A stretch of DNA of 59,942 nt from Thiopseudomonas sp. (GTDB taxonomy: Bacteria; Pseudomonadota; Gammaproteobacteria; Pseudomonadales; Pseudomonadaceae), in NCBI GenBank assembly GCA_023228985.1, contig JALOAC010000015.1:1-59942 (forward strand), read 5' to 3'. Below are positions 44,832 through 53,767 of this stretch, piece after piece; position 1 is the stretch's first letter, and each line of letters starts with the position of its first letter. The notes under the pieces were generated by a model. It was given only the letters and a program-made list of their open reading frames with translations. It had not been told where the DNA came from and did not search any database. The position numbers and the translations under genes are program-made.

Positions 44832-45497
44832 ATGCGTAAAACACTATTAGCAACTTCTTTATTGGCTGCAGCAGTTGCTGCACCTTCAGCCTACGCACAC
44901 CAAGCAGGCGACATTCTGGTTCGTGCTGGTGCGGTGCATGTGTCAACTCACGAAAGCTCGTCCAAAATCAAAGTTAACGGTTCAGCTGTACCGGGTTCAA
45001 AAGCCACGCTAAACAATGATACCCAGCTAGGTCTTAACTTTGCTTATATGGTTACTGACAATATCGGTGTTGAACTGCTGGCTGCAACACCATTCAAACA
45101 TGATGTAAAAGTAAAAGGTGTTGGGCCAGACTTCAAGCTTGGTACTATTAAGCACTTGCCACCAACCCTAAGTGCAGTTTACTACCCAATGGCTAGCGGT
45201 TCTGCTTTCCAGCCCTACGTTGGCGCTGGTATTAACTACACTTGGTTCTTTGATGAGAAAGTAAGCAGCGGCGCTAAAGCTGATGGCTTTAGAAATCTAA
45301 GCCTTAAAAACTCCTGGGGCTTGGCGGCACAGGTTGGTGCGGACTACATGCTAACCGACAACATCATGATCAACGGTCAAATCCGTTATATCGACATCGA
45401 CACTACAGCCAGCGTTAATCTAGGCCCTAACAAAGTAAAAGTAGACGTTGATGTTAAGCCATGGGTTTACATGGTAGGCGTTGGTTACAAGTTCTAA
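44832..45497 (+). CDS. ompW: OmpW family outer membrane protein
   Basis: Eight-strand beta-barrel that lets small hydrophobic molecules pass. The 221-residue protein has a signal peptide (cleavage after PSAYA), the family's AGDILVRAGAVHVST start, MVTDNIGVELLAATPF, PYVGAGINYTWFF and a terminal aromatic residue (YKF). ATG 44832 follows GGAG; the ATG four codons earlier contains that site. Probably induced without oxygen through the ANR box. It ends at a terminator shared with the convergent MATE gene. Confidence 0.93.
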   Translation: MRKTLLATSLLAAAVAAPSAYAHQAGDILVRAGAVHVSTHESSSKIKVNGSAVPGSKATLNNDTQLGLNFAYMVTDNIGVELLAATPFKHDVKVKGVGPDFKLGTIKHLPPTLSAVYYPMASGSAFQPYVGAGINYTWFFDEKVSSGAKADGFRNLSLKNSWGLAAQVGADYMLTDNIMINGQIRYIDIDTTASVNLGPNKVKVDVDVKPWVYMVGVGYKF

Positions 45498-45514
45498 TCA
45501 GAACCTAACCCTCC

Positions 45515-45546
45515 AAAAAACAGGCGCCTTGTGCGCCTGTTTTTAT
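45515..45546. terminator. terminator between convergent ompW and MATE genes
   Basis: AAAAAACAGGCGC / GCGCCTGTTTTTA, 8-bp stem, 4-base loop, A-run and T-run, likely bidirectional. Confidence 0.92.
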
Positions 45547-45554
45547 TTGTCACC

Positions 45555-46937
45555 CTAAAATGCGTGCCGTGGGATTCCCTGCAAAAGTTTCTTCGTCGCG
45601 GGCAGTAAACAAAGCGCACGCAGCAGCATAAAGCTTAGAAACGCCAGCCATAAACCATGATTACCTAACGGCTGCAGCAGCCAAGCTATGGGCGCACTAA
45701 GTACAACCGCAACTAACATACCATTGCGCATTTCCCGCGCTCTACTCGCGCCAATAAACAGCCCATCCAGCACATAACTCCACACAGCAATCAGTGGCAA
45801 CACGGCCAAGTAAATCAAATACTCTTTTGCAATCGCCTGCACGGCCTGCATGCTGGTTTGTAGCGCAATAAAATAATCACCCATCAGCATAAACAGCAGC
45901 GCAAAACCCAGACTAGCCAACAACGAATAAAGCAACGTCAGCAATAACGCCCGCCTTAGCGCCAACCCATCACGCGCACCTATTGCATGCCCAGTGAGCG
46001 CCTCTAAAGCATGTGCCAAGCCATCCAAGGCAAAAGCCGTTAGCATAAGTCCATTAAGCAGCAGCGCATTAGCAGCAACAGTGCTATCTCCTAAACGTGC
46101 ACCCTGAACGGTGACCATAAAAAACACCGCCTGCAAGGCCAAGCTGCGCAGCAAAATATCTCGATTGGCCGCCAATAATGGTCGCCACTGCTGCCAACTC
46201 AGCAATCTTGCCCAGCCCGCAACAGCCGGGTGTTTGCGTAAATAGCCCGAGGCCAAAATCAAACCTGTGATTGCACCCAACCATTCGGCGATAACCGACG
46301 CTCTAGCTGCGCCAGCCACTTCCCAGTGCAAACCTAAAACAAAGTAAATATCCAAAATCACATTGCAAAGGTTGGCTGCTAATAGCATCCACAAAGCCGC
46401 ACGGGCATTTTGCACACCCAACAACCAGCCCGCCAACACATGCATTAATAAAGCGGCTGGCAACCCCCACAGACGAATCTGGAAATATTCCCGCGCGGTC
46501 GCGTGCAAGTCAGGACTGGCATTCATTAGCTGTAAAGCGCTATCCGTCAGAGGTACTGCAGCGCCCACTAGCATCAGTGTTAGCAGCACACCCAAGATAA
46601 GGCTTTGCCACAGAATCAACCGCAACAACGCAAAGTCTTTTTGCCCTGCTGCTTGCGCGGCGAACCCTGTACAGGCCATACGCAGAAAACCACAGACCCA
46701 CACCAGCAAGGTATATAGACTCGCACCTACCGCCACCGCACCCAATTGATAGGCATGGGGCAAGCGCCCAATCACTGCAGTATCCACCAGCGACACCATA
46801 GGCACCGACAGGTTACTGAGAATCATGGGAATGGCTAACGCCCACAAACGTTTACGCGTCTGGTCATGCTGCCACGCATCCAATAAGGCTGCTTGCCAGC
46901 GCACTAGGATGGATTGATTTTTAGGTGATTGATTCAT
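45555..46937 (-). CDS. MATE family efflux transporter, DinF type
   Basis: 460-residue inner membrane protein with about twelve hydrophobic segments. The MATE hallmark ALAIPMILSNLSVPMVSLVDTAVIG is at the N-terminus (about 31-55) and the second repeat has NALLLNGLMLTAFALDGLAHALEALTGHAIG. It is the DinF branch of multidrug/toxin sodium- or proton-coupled exporters. Substrate unknown. It lies 12 bp downstream of the cyclase on the same strand, possibly the last gene of that operon. Confidence 0.9.
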   Translation of the reverse strand: MNQSPKNQSILVRWQAALLDAWQHDQTRKRLWALAIPMILSNLSVPMVSLVDTAVIGRLPHAYQLGAVAVGASLYTLLVWVCGFLRMACTGFAAQAAGQKDFALLRLILWQSLILGVLLTLMLVGAAVPLTDSALQLMNASPDLHATAREYFQIRLWGLPAALLMHVLAGWLLGVQNARAALWMLLAANLCNVILDIYFVLGLHWEVAGAARASVIAEWLGAITGLILASGYLRKHPAVAGWARLLSWQQWRPLLAANRDILLRSLALQAVFFMVTVQGARLGDSTVAANALLLNGLMLTAFALDGLAHALEALTGHAIGARDGLALRRALLLTLLYSLLASLGFALLFMLMGDYFIALQTSMQAVQAIAKEYLIYLAVLPLIAVWSYVLDGLFIGASRAREMRNGMLVAVVLSAPIAWLLQPLGNHGLWLAFLSFMLLRALCLLPATKKLLQGIPRHAF

Positions 46938-46949
46938 GAACGCTACAGA

Positions 46950-48869
46950 TTATAAAACAGAGTCCCGCACCATCTTTTGCCAATCTAATACCCAAGCTGG
47001 CAAAGGCTGACTTTTACCTTTCAAGACTAAATTTTCGACTGGATAACAGGGCAACCTATCTTTAACCGCCTTATAGGTGGCTTCGCCAATAAGGATATCA
47101 ACTCGCTGACAAGGGCGCTGCGCTGCTGGCAGTTGCTGCCATTGTTGTTGCACTTCTTTAGTGGCGCTTTCTAAACGTGCGGCAATATTAACCGCATCAC
47201 CTATGGCTGTGTAGTTAAAACGCCCAGCTGCACCAATATTGCCGACAATCGCCTCACCGGTATTAATACCGATACCCATGCGTAACTGGCGTACTGGATC
47301 ATTGGGCCAACGGCGATTAAATTTCTCTAACGCCTGCATCATGGCAGCGGCGGCCAAGCAGGCATGATAAGCGTGATCCTCATCGGCTAAAGGTGCATTA
47401 AACAACGCCATCACTGCATCACCGATAAGCTTGTCCAGCGTGCCCTGATAACGATGCAGCCGGTTAATCATTAAGCCAAAATACGCATTAAGGTGCTGCA
47501 CCAGCACCTCAGTATCCAGCGCTTCGGTGGTCGGGGTAAAGTCGCGCAAATCCGTAAACAAAGCGGTTATTTGCTGGCGCTGACCACCCAAATGTAAGTC
47601 ATCACCCTGCTGCACCAGCTTATTCACCAACGTGGGTGCTACATAACTACTAAAAGCATTGCGCAGATACCGCGTCTCCGCTGTATTGATTTTAAATAAC
47701 CAAGCCTCGCCCAACACCAACCATAAAAACAGCAGGACGATTGGATAAAACACTTCCAACCATAGATTAAAATACTTGTACGCCACCAAACCAAGTACAC
47801 ATAGGGCAACTGCCTGCAAACCCCACACTGCAATTCTGACTACGGGCAAACTCAGCTGCCATGTCCAGATCCCTATTAACAGGCTCACGCACATTAGTGA
47901 AAACAACTGCAGCCCATTAATAGGCGCCAGCAAGCTGCCATCTAGCAAATTCCCCAGCAGGGTTAGATGTATCAATGGACCTGGTATTTGCCCTAATGGA
48001 GTGGCACGAATATCAGTGACACCCGCCTCGCTAATACCCACCAGCACAATGCGACCAGCAACACGCTCAGGCTGCCAGTCGTCTTGCATTAATTCAGCAA
48101 AGGTTATTCGCTGCCAGCTGTCAGTAGAGTAAAAATTTAAACGCAGTCGCGCCTGCGCATCCACAGGTAAATGCTGTGCGCCTAGAGATGCATGTTCGGC
48201 GCTAAGCTGCACATTTTGCTGCTTGGCTAAGCGCCACATTTGCACCGCTAGGTTAGGCAGCACCAAATCATGCACTCGAAACGCAACAGGGTAATGGCGA
48301 AACAACTGATCGTCATCGGCGGTAATGTTCAGCGCCGCTAATAACGGCAGCGCCTCACGGATTTGCTGCGTAGGCAATTCAATACGTTCGCTCGCAATAA
48401 GACCGCTATGTTGGACACCTAATAAGGCAGAGTCAGCCAAGGTGCTCCAAGCCGCCTCATCCAGCGCAGAATTCATCGGCCCATTAAGAAACAGGCCACC
48501 AATAACCGGCAACTGCGCCAAGGTTTGTGTAAGTGCTAAATCGTGGCGCGCCCTAGTCGCCTCAGAAAACAGCATATCCAGCCCGATCACTTCCGCCTGT
48601 TCTAAACGCTGTAACCCTTGCGCTAAAACACTGCGCCGCCACGGCCAACGCCCAAATTGACGGACGCTATCATTTTCAATTTCAAGAAAAACCAACTCTG
48701 GCGGGGGCTGCCGCGAATTAAAGTTGTAATAGATATCGGACAACTCAGCGGCCAATGACTGCACCAAAGGTCGAGGGTTTTGTGCAATCGCATACATCAG
48801 TAGCAGCAAGAGAAACGCCAGCCCATATAAAACCAGCTTGCCGCGCAGCAGCTGTTTTAATTCAACCAT
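46950..48869 (-). CDS. CHASE2-domain class III adenylate cyclase
   Basis: 639-residue membrane cyclase. One N-terminal membrane segment (12-28), a periplasmic CHASE2 sensor domain (about 30-310: LVFLEIENDSVRQFGRWPWRR, VIGLDMLFSE, GRIVLVGISEAGVTDIRATPLG), three further membrane segments (about 315-395), then a class III catalytic domain with metal aspartates in FTDLRDFTP and LIGDAVMALF, DKLIGD carrying the lysine expected for adenine recognition, and GDAVNIAARLE with the transition-state Asn/Arg. Probably makes cAMP. It overlaps the FecR-like gene by 13 bp, so the two are co-translated. Vfr at 27037 is a candidate receptor. Confidence 0.9.
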   Translation of the reverse strand: MVELKQLLRGKLVLYGLAFLLLLLMYAIAQNPRPLVQSLAAELSDIYYNFNSRQPPPELVFLEIENDSVRQFGRWPWRRSVLAQGLQRLEQAEVIGLDMLFSEATRARHDLALTQTLAQLPVIGGLFLNGPMNSALDEAAWSTLADSALLGVQHSGLIASERIELPTQQIREALPLLAALNITADDDQLFRHYPVAFRVHDLVLPNLAVQMWRLAKQQNVQLSAEHASLGAQHLPVDAQARLRLNFYSTDSWQRITFAELMQDDWQPERVAGRIVLVGISEAGVTDIRATPLGQIPGPLIHLTLLGNLLDGSLLAPINGLQLFSLMCVSLLIGIWTWQLSLPVVRIAVWGLQAVALCVLGLVAYKYFNLWLEVFYPIVLLFLWLVLGEAWLFKINTAETRYLRNAFSSYVAPTLVNKLVQQGDDLHLGGQRQQITALFTDLRDFTPTTEALDTEVLVQHLNAYFGLMINRLHRYQGTLDKLIGDAVMALFNAPLADEDHAYHACLAAAAMMQALEKFNRRWPNDPVRQLRMGIGINTGEAIVGNIGAAGRFNYTAIGDAVNIAARLESATKEVQQQWQQLPAAQRPCQRVDILIGEATYKAVKDRLPCYPVENLVLKGKSQPLPAWVLDWQKMVRDSVL

Positions 48870-49639
48870 TGTGTCAGTTCGTTGTGTTGCTGCTCAAGCT
48901 CGTCGCTGATGGGCGCTTCAAGGGCAATATTTTGCGCATCGCGCGCGCCCAGTGATAGCTGTAATCCCTCTTGCAGGGTAATAGCCTGGACAAAAGCGGA
49001 GAACTCGGCGCGCCGCTGCTCGGCGAACTGAGCAAACTCCTGTCCACGAGCTTTAACAAACTGTTCAAACTCAAGGCGTTCTTGCTCGCTAAGCCCCAGT
49101 ACGTCAGTGTTCGGTTTGGTTTGGTAATACGCCATTTCCTGCTTATCTTGGCGCTGCACCTCAATCAAACCGCGAATCAATGCCACCTGATTGTTTTTGT
49201 CTTGGCTGGTCAATAAAAACCTTGTGCCTTTGACACCAATCACTATTAAGGGCGTATGCGCCTGCAGCTCTTGTCCCTTTGCTTGGCGTTGCACTTCAAA
49301 CAATGCACTACCTTCATCCAAATTTAATTGCTGTGCCTGAGTGATGGTTACTTTACTGCTGCTATCCAACACCAACTCGCCCGCGCTATACGAAATTAAC
49401 GCTTTGCCATTGGTTAGCGTAAAAACCTGATCACCTGCACATAAAGCATGGGGAATCTGCACGCTACGCAAAGGAAATGCAGCCTGCGTTGGCTGCACTT
49501 TAACGATTCCTTCGATGCGCTGCAGCGTTGCAATAGCCTCACACGGCTGGGCATGGGCAACACTCAGCACGCTGGACACTATAAAAAACAGCGCCAGCAC
49601 TGTCCCTCGCTTTATGTGTTTTTCTCTAATCTCTAGCAT
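48857..49639 (-). CDS. periplasmic FecR-domain protein
   Basis: 260-residue exported protein: signal peptide (cleavage after VAHA, about residue 30), then a FecR domain with RIEGIVKVQP, GDQVFTLTNGKALISY and LIVIGVKGTRFLLTSQD, and a charged helical C-terminus (190-260) rich in Glu/Gln. FecR domains paired with CHASE2 cyclases recur in proteobacteria; a sensory partner role is an inference. It overlaps the cyclase and lies 2 bp after the next upstream gene. Confidence 0.85.
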   Translation of the reverse strand: MLEIREKHIKRGTVLALFFIVSSVLSVAHAQPCEAIATLQRIEGIVKVQPTQAAFPLRSVQIPHALCAGDQVFTLTNGKALISYSAGELVLDSSSKVTITQAQQLNLDEGSALFEVQRQAKGQELQAHTPLIVIGVKGTRFLLTSQDKNNQVALIRGLIEVQRQDKQEMAYYQTKPNTDVLGLSEQERLEFEQFVKARGQEFAQFAEQRRAEFSAFVQAITLQEGLQLSLGARDAQNIALEAPISDELEQQHNELTQWLN

Positions 49640-49641
49640 GC

Positions 49642-50160
49642 TTAATTCCGCTGCATATCACGCACAAGATAGGACAAGGCTTGCGTCAGCTCTTTAGCAA
49701 CATTGGGCTGACGGGCAATGCGCAACAGCGGCGTCGAGCTGGCTGCATGCGTGACAATGCAATCGACCTTATTAGCAAAACATTCATAACCAAAAGATGA
49801 GCTCATACCAAACACATTAATAGTGCGGGAACGCACCTGCAGCTGCCCTGTTTGCACGGTACGCGTCTGCTCGCGAATCGATAGCTCACCATGTTTTACC
49901 ACGCTTATGCTGTAAACTATGTCTTGTGGATTGCGATAACCCACCTGATAACCCGACAGCAGCGCATGCTCTTTTAGCAATAAATTAATCTGTGCCAATA
50001 AAGCTGTACGCTCATCTTGGATGGCCTGTAGTTGCATGATTGAGTCAAGATACTGCTGGCGTTCACTGCCTTCCAATACCGACACTTCTGCAGCAGTGGC
50101 TAGCGGCACGTACAAGAATAATGAAAAGAAAATAGGTAAGAGTTTACGATAGCTACGCAT
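49642..50160 (-). CDS. exported protein of unknown function
   Basis: 172 residues with a signal peptide (cleavage after ATAA, about residue 24). A coiled-coil-like stretch (about 35-67) precedes a beta-rich part with two cysteines (FGYECFANKVDC) that could form a disulfide. I do not recognise the family. First gene of the operon with the FecR protein (2 bp gap), cyclase and perhaps the MATE exporter, so it probably works with the cyclase sensor. Confidence 0.75.
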   Translation of the reverse strand: MRSYRKLLPIFFSLFLYVPLATAAEVSVLEGSERQQYLDSIMQLQAIQDERTALLAQINLLLKEHALLSGYQVGYRNPQDIVYSISVVKHGELSIREQTRTVQTGQLQVRSRTINVFGMSSSFGYECFANKVDCIVTHAASSTPLLRIARQPNVAKELTQALSYLVRDMQRN

Positions 50161-50322
50161 AATGATTTCCCTGTTAAGTAAAACGACTTAGGCGTTATTT
50201 AGTGCAGCAAAGAATACGGTATTGCATCGCAGAAGACAGTGATTGCGCACAAAATATCAACAAGACGTGACCCTTGCGTCATCTTTTTGTATCGTGTCGC
50301 CTATTAAAATCGAGAGATAACT

Positions 50323-50937
50323 ATGCAAACACCATGGATAATAGGTTTAACCGGCGGCATTGGCAGCGGCAAAAGTGCTGCAGCTAAAGCTTTTGCCAAG
50401 CTTGGGATTCACACAGTAGATGCTGATGATGCCGCGCGCTGGGTAGTCGAGCCAGGGCAACCGGCGCTGCAGGCTTTGGTCAATCACTTCGGTGAAAAAA
50501 TACTGCATGCAGACAGCAGTCTTAACCGGGCCGCTTTGCGTGAGTTGATTTTCGCTGACCCTGAGCAACGCCTGTGGGTTGAGCAGCTTCTGCACCCTTT
50601 GATTCGCCAAGCTATTGAGGAAAGCCTTGCGCAAGCACGCTCAGCCTATGCCTTGCTGGTTTCGCCACTGCTGATAGAATCAGGCCAACATCAAAGGGTC
50701 GAGCGCGTCATTGTCGTTGATGTGCCAACCCATCTGCAGGTTGAACGTACGTTAGCGCGCGATAAAGTAGATGCTGAGCAAGTGCAGGCTATTCTGGCGG
50801 CACAAATGCCACGCGAACAACGCTTAAGCTATGCGGACGATATTTTAACCAATCATGGCGACCTTAACGAACTTGAAACACAGGTTGCCCAATTGCACAA
50901 AAACTATTTACAGCTTCTGGAGAACCCACATGACTAA
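50323..50937 (+). CDS. coaE: dephospho-CoA kinase
   Basis: Last step of coenzyme A synthesis. The 204-residue protein has P-loop GLTGGIGSGKSAA (7-19), DADDAARWVVEPG and the lid/LARD region. In P. aeruginosa coaE follows pilD; no pil gene precedes it here. It overlaps yacG by 8 bp. coaBC, an earlier step in the same pathway, is at 52081. Confidence 0.95.
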   Translation: MQTPWIIGLTGGIGSGKSAAAKAFAKLGIHTVDADDAARWVVEPGQPALQALVNHFGEKILHADSSLNRAALRELIFADPEQRLWVEQLLHPLIRQAIEESLAQARSAYALLVSPLLIESGQHQRVERVIVVDVPTHLQVERTLARDKVDAEQVQAILAAQMPREQRLSYADDILTNHGDLNELETQVAQLHKNYLQLLENPHD

Positions 50938-51127
50938 GTCACTGAGTATAGCTTGCCCCAAATGCAAAAAACTCGTTGAGTGGAGCACAGACAATCCGCA
51001 CCGACCTTTTTGTAGCGAACGCTGCAAACTAATCGACTTTGGTGCTTGGGCTAATGAAGAACACAGCATTCCGGGCGAGCCTGATCTTAACGATTTATCT
51101 TCCGATTATGGTGATGAGCAGTACTAG
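50930..51127 (+). CDS. yacG: DNA gyrase inhibitor YacG
   Basis: 65-residue zinc protein with CPKC (10-13) and CSERC, the C-x2-C / C-x3-C finger, and an acidic tail. YacG binds GyrB and inhibits gyrase. The start is ATG 50930 inside the coaE end with GGAG upstream; 25 more codons open upstream are coaE overlap. Confidence 0.93.
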   Translation: MTKSLSIACPKCKKLVEWSTDNPHRPFCSERCKLIDFGAWANEEHSIPGEPDLNDLSSDYGDEQY

Positions 51128-51135
51128 CTTGCTGC

Positions 51136-51810
51136 TTACATCCAGCCATGCTCCACCATAGATAAAGGCTCACCGTCACCAACAATAAAATGATCCAGAA
51201 TGCGCACATCAATCAGCGCCAGCGCTTCTTTTAAACGCTCGGTCAGAATTTTATCCGCCTGACTGGGCTCAGATACTCCGGAAGGGTGATTGTGGGTCAG
51301 AATAAGCGCCGCCGCATTATGCGCTAGTGCGCGCTTTACGACTTGACGCGGATACACGCTAGCACCGTCAATAGTGCCGTAAAACAAGACCTCAAAGGCT
51401 AACACGCGGTGCTTGGTATCCATAAATAAACAGGCAAATACCTCGTGCGGTTCATGGCGCAGCTTGGCCTTAAGAAAATCCCTCACCGCCTGCGGGCTTT
51501 CTAGCGCAGATTCGCGCTGGATGGTTGCTGCAAGATGGCGTCTACCCATTTCCAGCACCGCTTGTAACTGAGCATATTTGGCTGGCCCCAAACCCATATG
51601 CTGGGTAAATTCATCTAGGTTTGCTTCCAGCAACTGCCTTAAGCCACCAAACTCAGTCAACAGCCTGCGCGCTAATTCTACCGCGCTACAACCGCGTACA
51701 CCGGTGCGCAAAAAAATAGCCAACAACTCTGCATCAGATAACGACGTCGAACCCTTAGCTAACAATTTCTCACGTGGGCGTTCCTGTTCTGGCCACAGCT
51801 TTATACTCAT
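51136..51810 (-). CDS. radC: RadC family JAB/MPN protein
   Basis: 224-residue protein with N-terminal helix-hairpin-helix and a C-terminal JAB1/MPN metal domain: LILTHNHPSGVSEPSQAD and the upstream glutamate in FEVLFYG. Named for DNA repair, but the true role is unclear. The start is ATG 51810, seven bases behind AAAGGAG; the ATG three bases earlier and a GTG are less well spaced. Divergent from coaBC, as in P. aeruginosa. Confidence 0.93.
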   Translation of the reverse strand: MSIKLWPEQERPREKLLAKGSTSLSDAELLAIFLRTGVRGCSAVELARRLLTEFGGLRQLLEANLDEFTQHMGLGPAKYAQLQAVLEMGRRHLAATIQRESALESPQAVRDFLKAKLRHEPHEVFACLFMDTKHRVLAFEVLFYGTIDGASVYPRQVVKRALAHNAAALILTHNHPSGVSEPSQADKILTERLKEALALIDVRILDHFIVGDGEPLSMVEHGWM

Positions 51811-51953
51811 CATCACACTCCTTTGCGAACAATCTCTTTACGCAACCCAAATACCACAACAGCCTTACATAACTTTTTAGTAAACCAACCCTGTATCAGG
51901 GTATAGCTCTAATCACGCAAGAGTTGCGCTCTAACACCTGCGCCAATCAATAC

Positions 51954-52000
51954 AGCAACAGTGAGTCCTTAATCAGCAACAGTGAGCACTTAATCAGCAA
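51954..52000. repeat. 21-bp direct repeat upstream of coaBC
   Basis: Two tandem units (51954-51974 and 51975-51995) differing at two positions, plus a partial third (AGCAAC). Unit core is AGCAACAGTGAG followed by a CTTAATC end. It lies in the 270-bp radC-coaBC divergent region, about 85 bp before the coaBC ATG. Function unknown. Confidence 0.8.
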
Positions 52001-52080
52001 CATTCATTTCATACTTTATATGCTATCTTAGGCCGGTAATTTTTCTTTGCCATTTTCTTCCTGAGCTATTAGATAAAACC

Positions 52081-53280
52081 ATGCAACGGCTGTTTAACAA
52101 ACGAATTATTCTTGGAATTGGCGGCGGTATCGCTGCTTATAAAAGTGCTGATCTAGTACGTCGCCTCAAAGATCATGGTGCCGATGTGCGCGTGGTAATG
52201 ACCCGTGGAGCGCGTGAATTCATTACCCCGCTCACTCTGCAAGCCTTATCTGGCCATCCAGTGCATCTGGATCTGTTAGATACCGCTGCAGAAGCCGCCA
52301 TGGGCCACATTGAACTGGCGCGCTGGGCGGATTTAGTGATGATCGCGCCAGCAACGGCTGAGCTAATTGCTCGTCTTGCACTTGGCAATGCCAATGACCT
52401 GCTCACCACGCTGATTCTTGCCACCGATGCGCCCCTTGCGATCGCACCAGCCATGAATCAAGCCATGTGGCGTGATCAAGCCACGCAAGACAACATCCAG
52501 ATCTTGCAAAAACGCGGTTATAGCATTCTTGGCCCAGCCGCTGGCAGCCAAGCCTGCGGTGATCTGGGTTTTGGGCGCATGCTTGAGGCTGATGAGCTTG
52601 CCCATGCTGCTGCGGATAGCTTTCAGCGTCTTACCCTAACCGGCAAACACGTGTTGGTTACCGCAGGTCCAACGCAAGAAGCTATCGACCCAGTGCGTTA
52701 TATTACCAACCACAGCTCCGGCAAGATGGGTTTCTCCATTGCTCGGGCCGCAGTGGAAGCCGGCGCGCGCGTCACCTTAGTCACGGGTCCAGTGCAGCAA
52801 CCGACTCCAGACAGAGTTGAGCGAGTCAATGTAACCAGCGCGCAAGAAATGCTAATTGCCTGTGAAGCGGCCATGCCTTGCGACATTCTAATTGCTGCCG
52901 CCGCAGTAGCTGATTTCCGCCCAGAAATTTATACCGAACATAAGCTTAAAAAAGATACCGACACCGATGATGGTTTGATTCTGCGTCTGGTACGCAACCC
53001 AGATATTCTCGCGACTCTAGCCAAACGAAGTGATCGTCCCTTTTGTGTGGGCTTTGCCGCAGAAACCCAGAACATTTTGCACTATGCTGCGGGCAAGCTA
53101 AAAAGCAAAAACCTTGACCTAATAGTGGCTAACGACGTGGCCAACACAGCTATCGGTTTTAATAGTGACGAAAACGCTATTTGCGTGATCGACCGCCAAC
53201 ATAAGCAAACGCACTTTGCGCAAACCTCAAAAAATAAAATAGCACAGCAACTAATTGAATTTATTAGCAAAAAACTTTAA
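52081..53280 (+). CDS. coaBC: bifunctional phosphopantothenoylcysteine decarboxylase/phosphopantothenate-cysteine ligase
   Basis: Two steps of coenzyme A synthesis. The 399-residue fusion has the flavin CoaC half (GIGGGIAAYKSADLVRRL, PAMNQAMW, catalytic cysteine in GSQACGDLGFGRM near 160) and the CTP-using CoaB half (VTAGPTQEAIDPVRYITNHSSGKMGF, AAAVADFRP). Begins the coaBC-dut-algC-argB run on the plus strand. Confidence 0.96.
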   Translation: MQRLFNKRIILGIGGGIAAYKSADLVRRLKDHGADVRVVMTRGAREFITPLTLQALSGHPVHLDLLDTAAEAAMGHIELARWADLVMIAPATAELIARLALGNANDLLTTLILATDAPLAIAPAMNQAMWRDQATQDNIQILQKRGYSILGPAAGSQACGDLGFGRMLEADELAHAAADSFQRLTLTGKHVLVTAGPTQEAIDPVRYITNHSSGKMGFSIARAAVEAGARVTLVTGPVQQPTPDRVERVNVTSAQEMLIACEAAMPCDILIAAAAVADFRPEIYTEHKLKKDTDTDDGLILRLVRNPDILATLAKRSDRPFCVGFAAETQNILHYAAGKLKSKNLDLIVANDVANTAIGFNSDENAICVIDRQHKQTHFAQTSKNKIAQQLIEFISKKL

Positions 53281-53295
53281 GCAGGCTAACCGAAC

Positions 53296-53751
53296 ATGCA
53301 CCAACTACAAACAAAAATCCTCGACCCACGCCTTGGCAATGAGTTTCCACTACCTAGTTATGCCACTCCTGGCTCTGCCGGATTAGATCTGCGCGCTATG
53401 CTACAAGAGCCTCTTGAGTTACAACCCGGGCAAACCCAGCTGATTCCCACTGGTTTATCTATTTACATCGAAGATGCTGGCCTAGCTGCTGTGATACTGC
53501 CTCGCTCTGGTCTGGGCCATAAGCACGGCATTGTTTTGGGTAATCTGGTCGGCCTGATTGACTCGGATTATCAAGGCGAGCTGATGGTGTCCTGCTGGAA
53601 CAGAGGCCAAAGCAGCTTTACCATCGACGTAGGCGAGCGTATTGCCCAGCTGGTTTTAGTACCTGTTGTGCAGGCAAAGCTAGCCATCACACAAGAGTTT
53701 GCTACGAGCGAACGTGGCGCTGGCGGTTTTGGGCACACAGGCAAAGCATAA
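53296..53751 (+). CDS. dut: dUTP diphosphatase
   Basis: Trimeric dUTPase of 151 residues that keeps dUTP out of DNA and feeds dTMP synthesis. All five motifs are present: PGSAGLDLRA, PRSGLGHKHG, GLIDSDYQGEL, GERIAQLV and the C-terminal RGAGGFGHTG. It lies 15 bp after coaBC and 16 bp before algC. Confidence 0.96.
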   Translation: MHQLQTKILDPRLGNEFPLPSYATPGSAGLDLRAMLQEPLELQPGQTQLIPTGLSIYIEDAGLAAVILPRSGLGHKHGIVLGNLVGLIDSDYQGELMVSCWNRGQSSFTIDVGERIAQLVLVPVVQAKLAITQEFATSERGAGGFGHTGKA

Positions 53752-53767
53752 TAAATAAGGGGGCACC

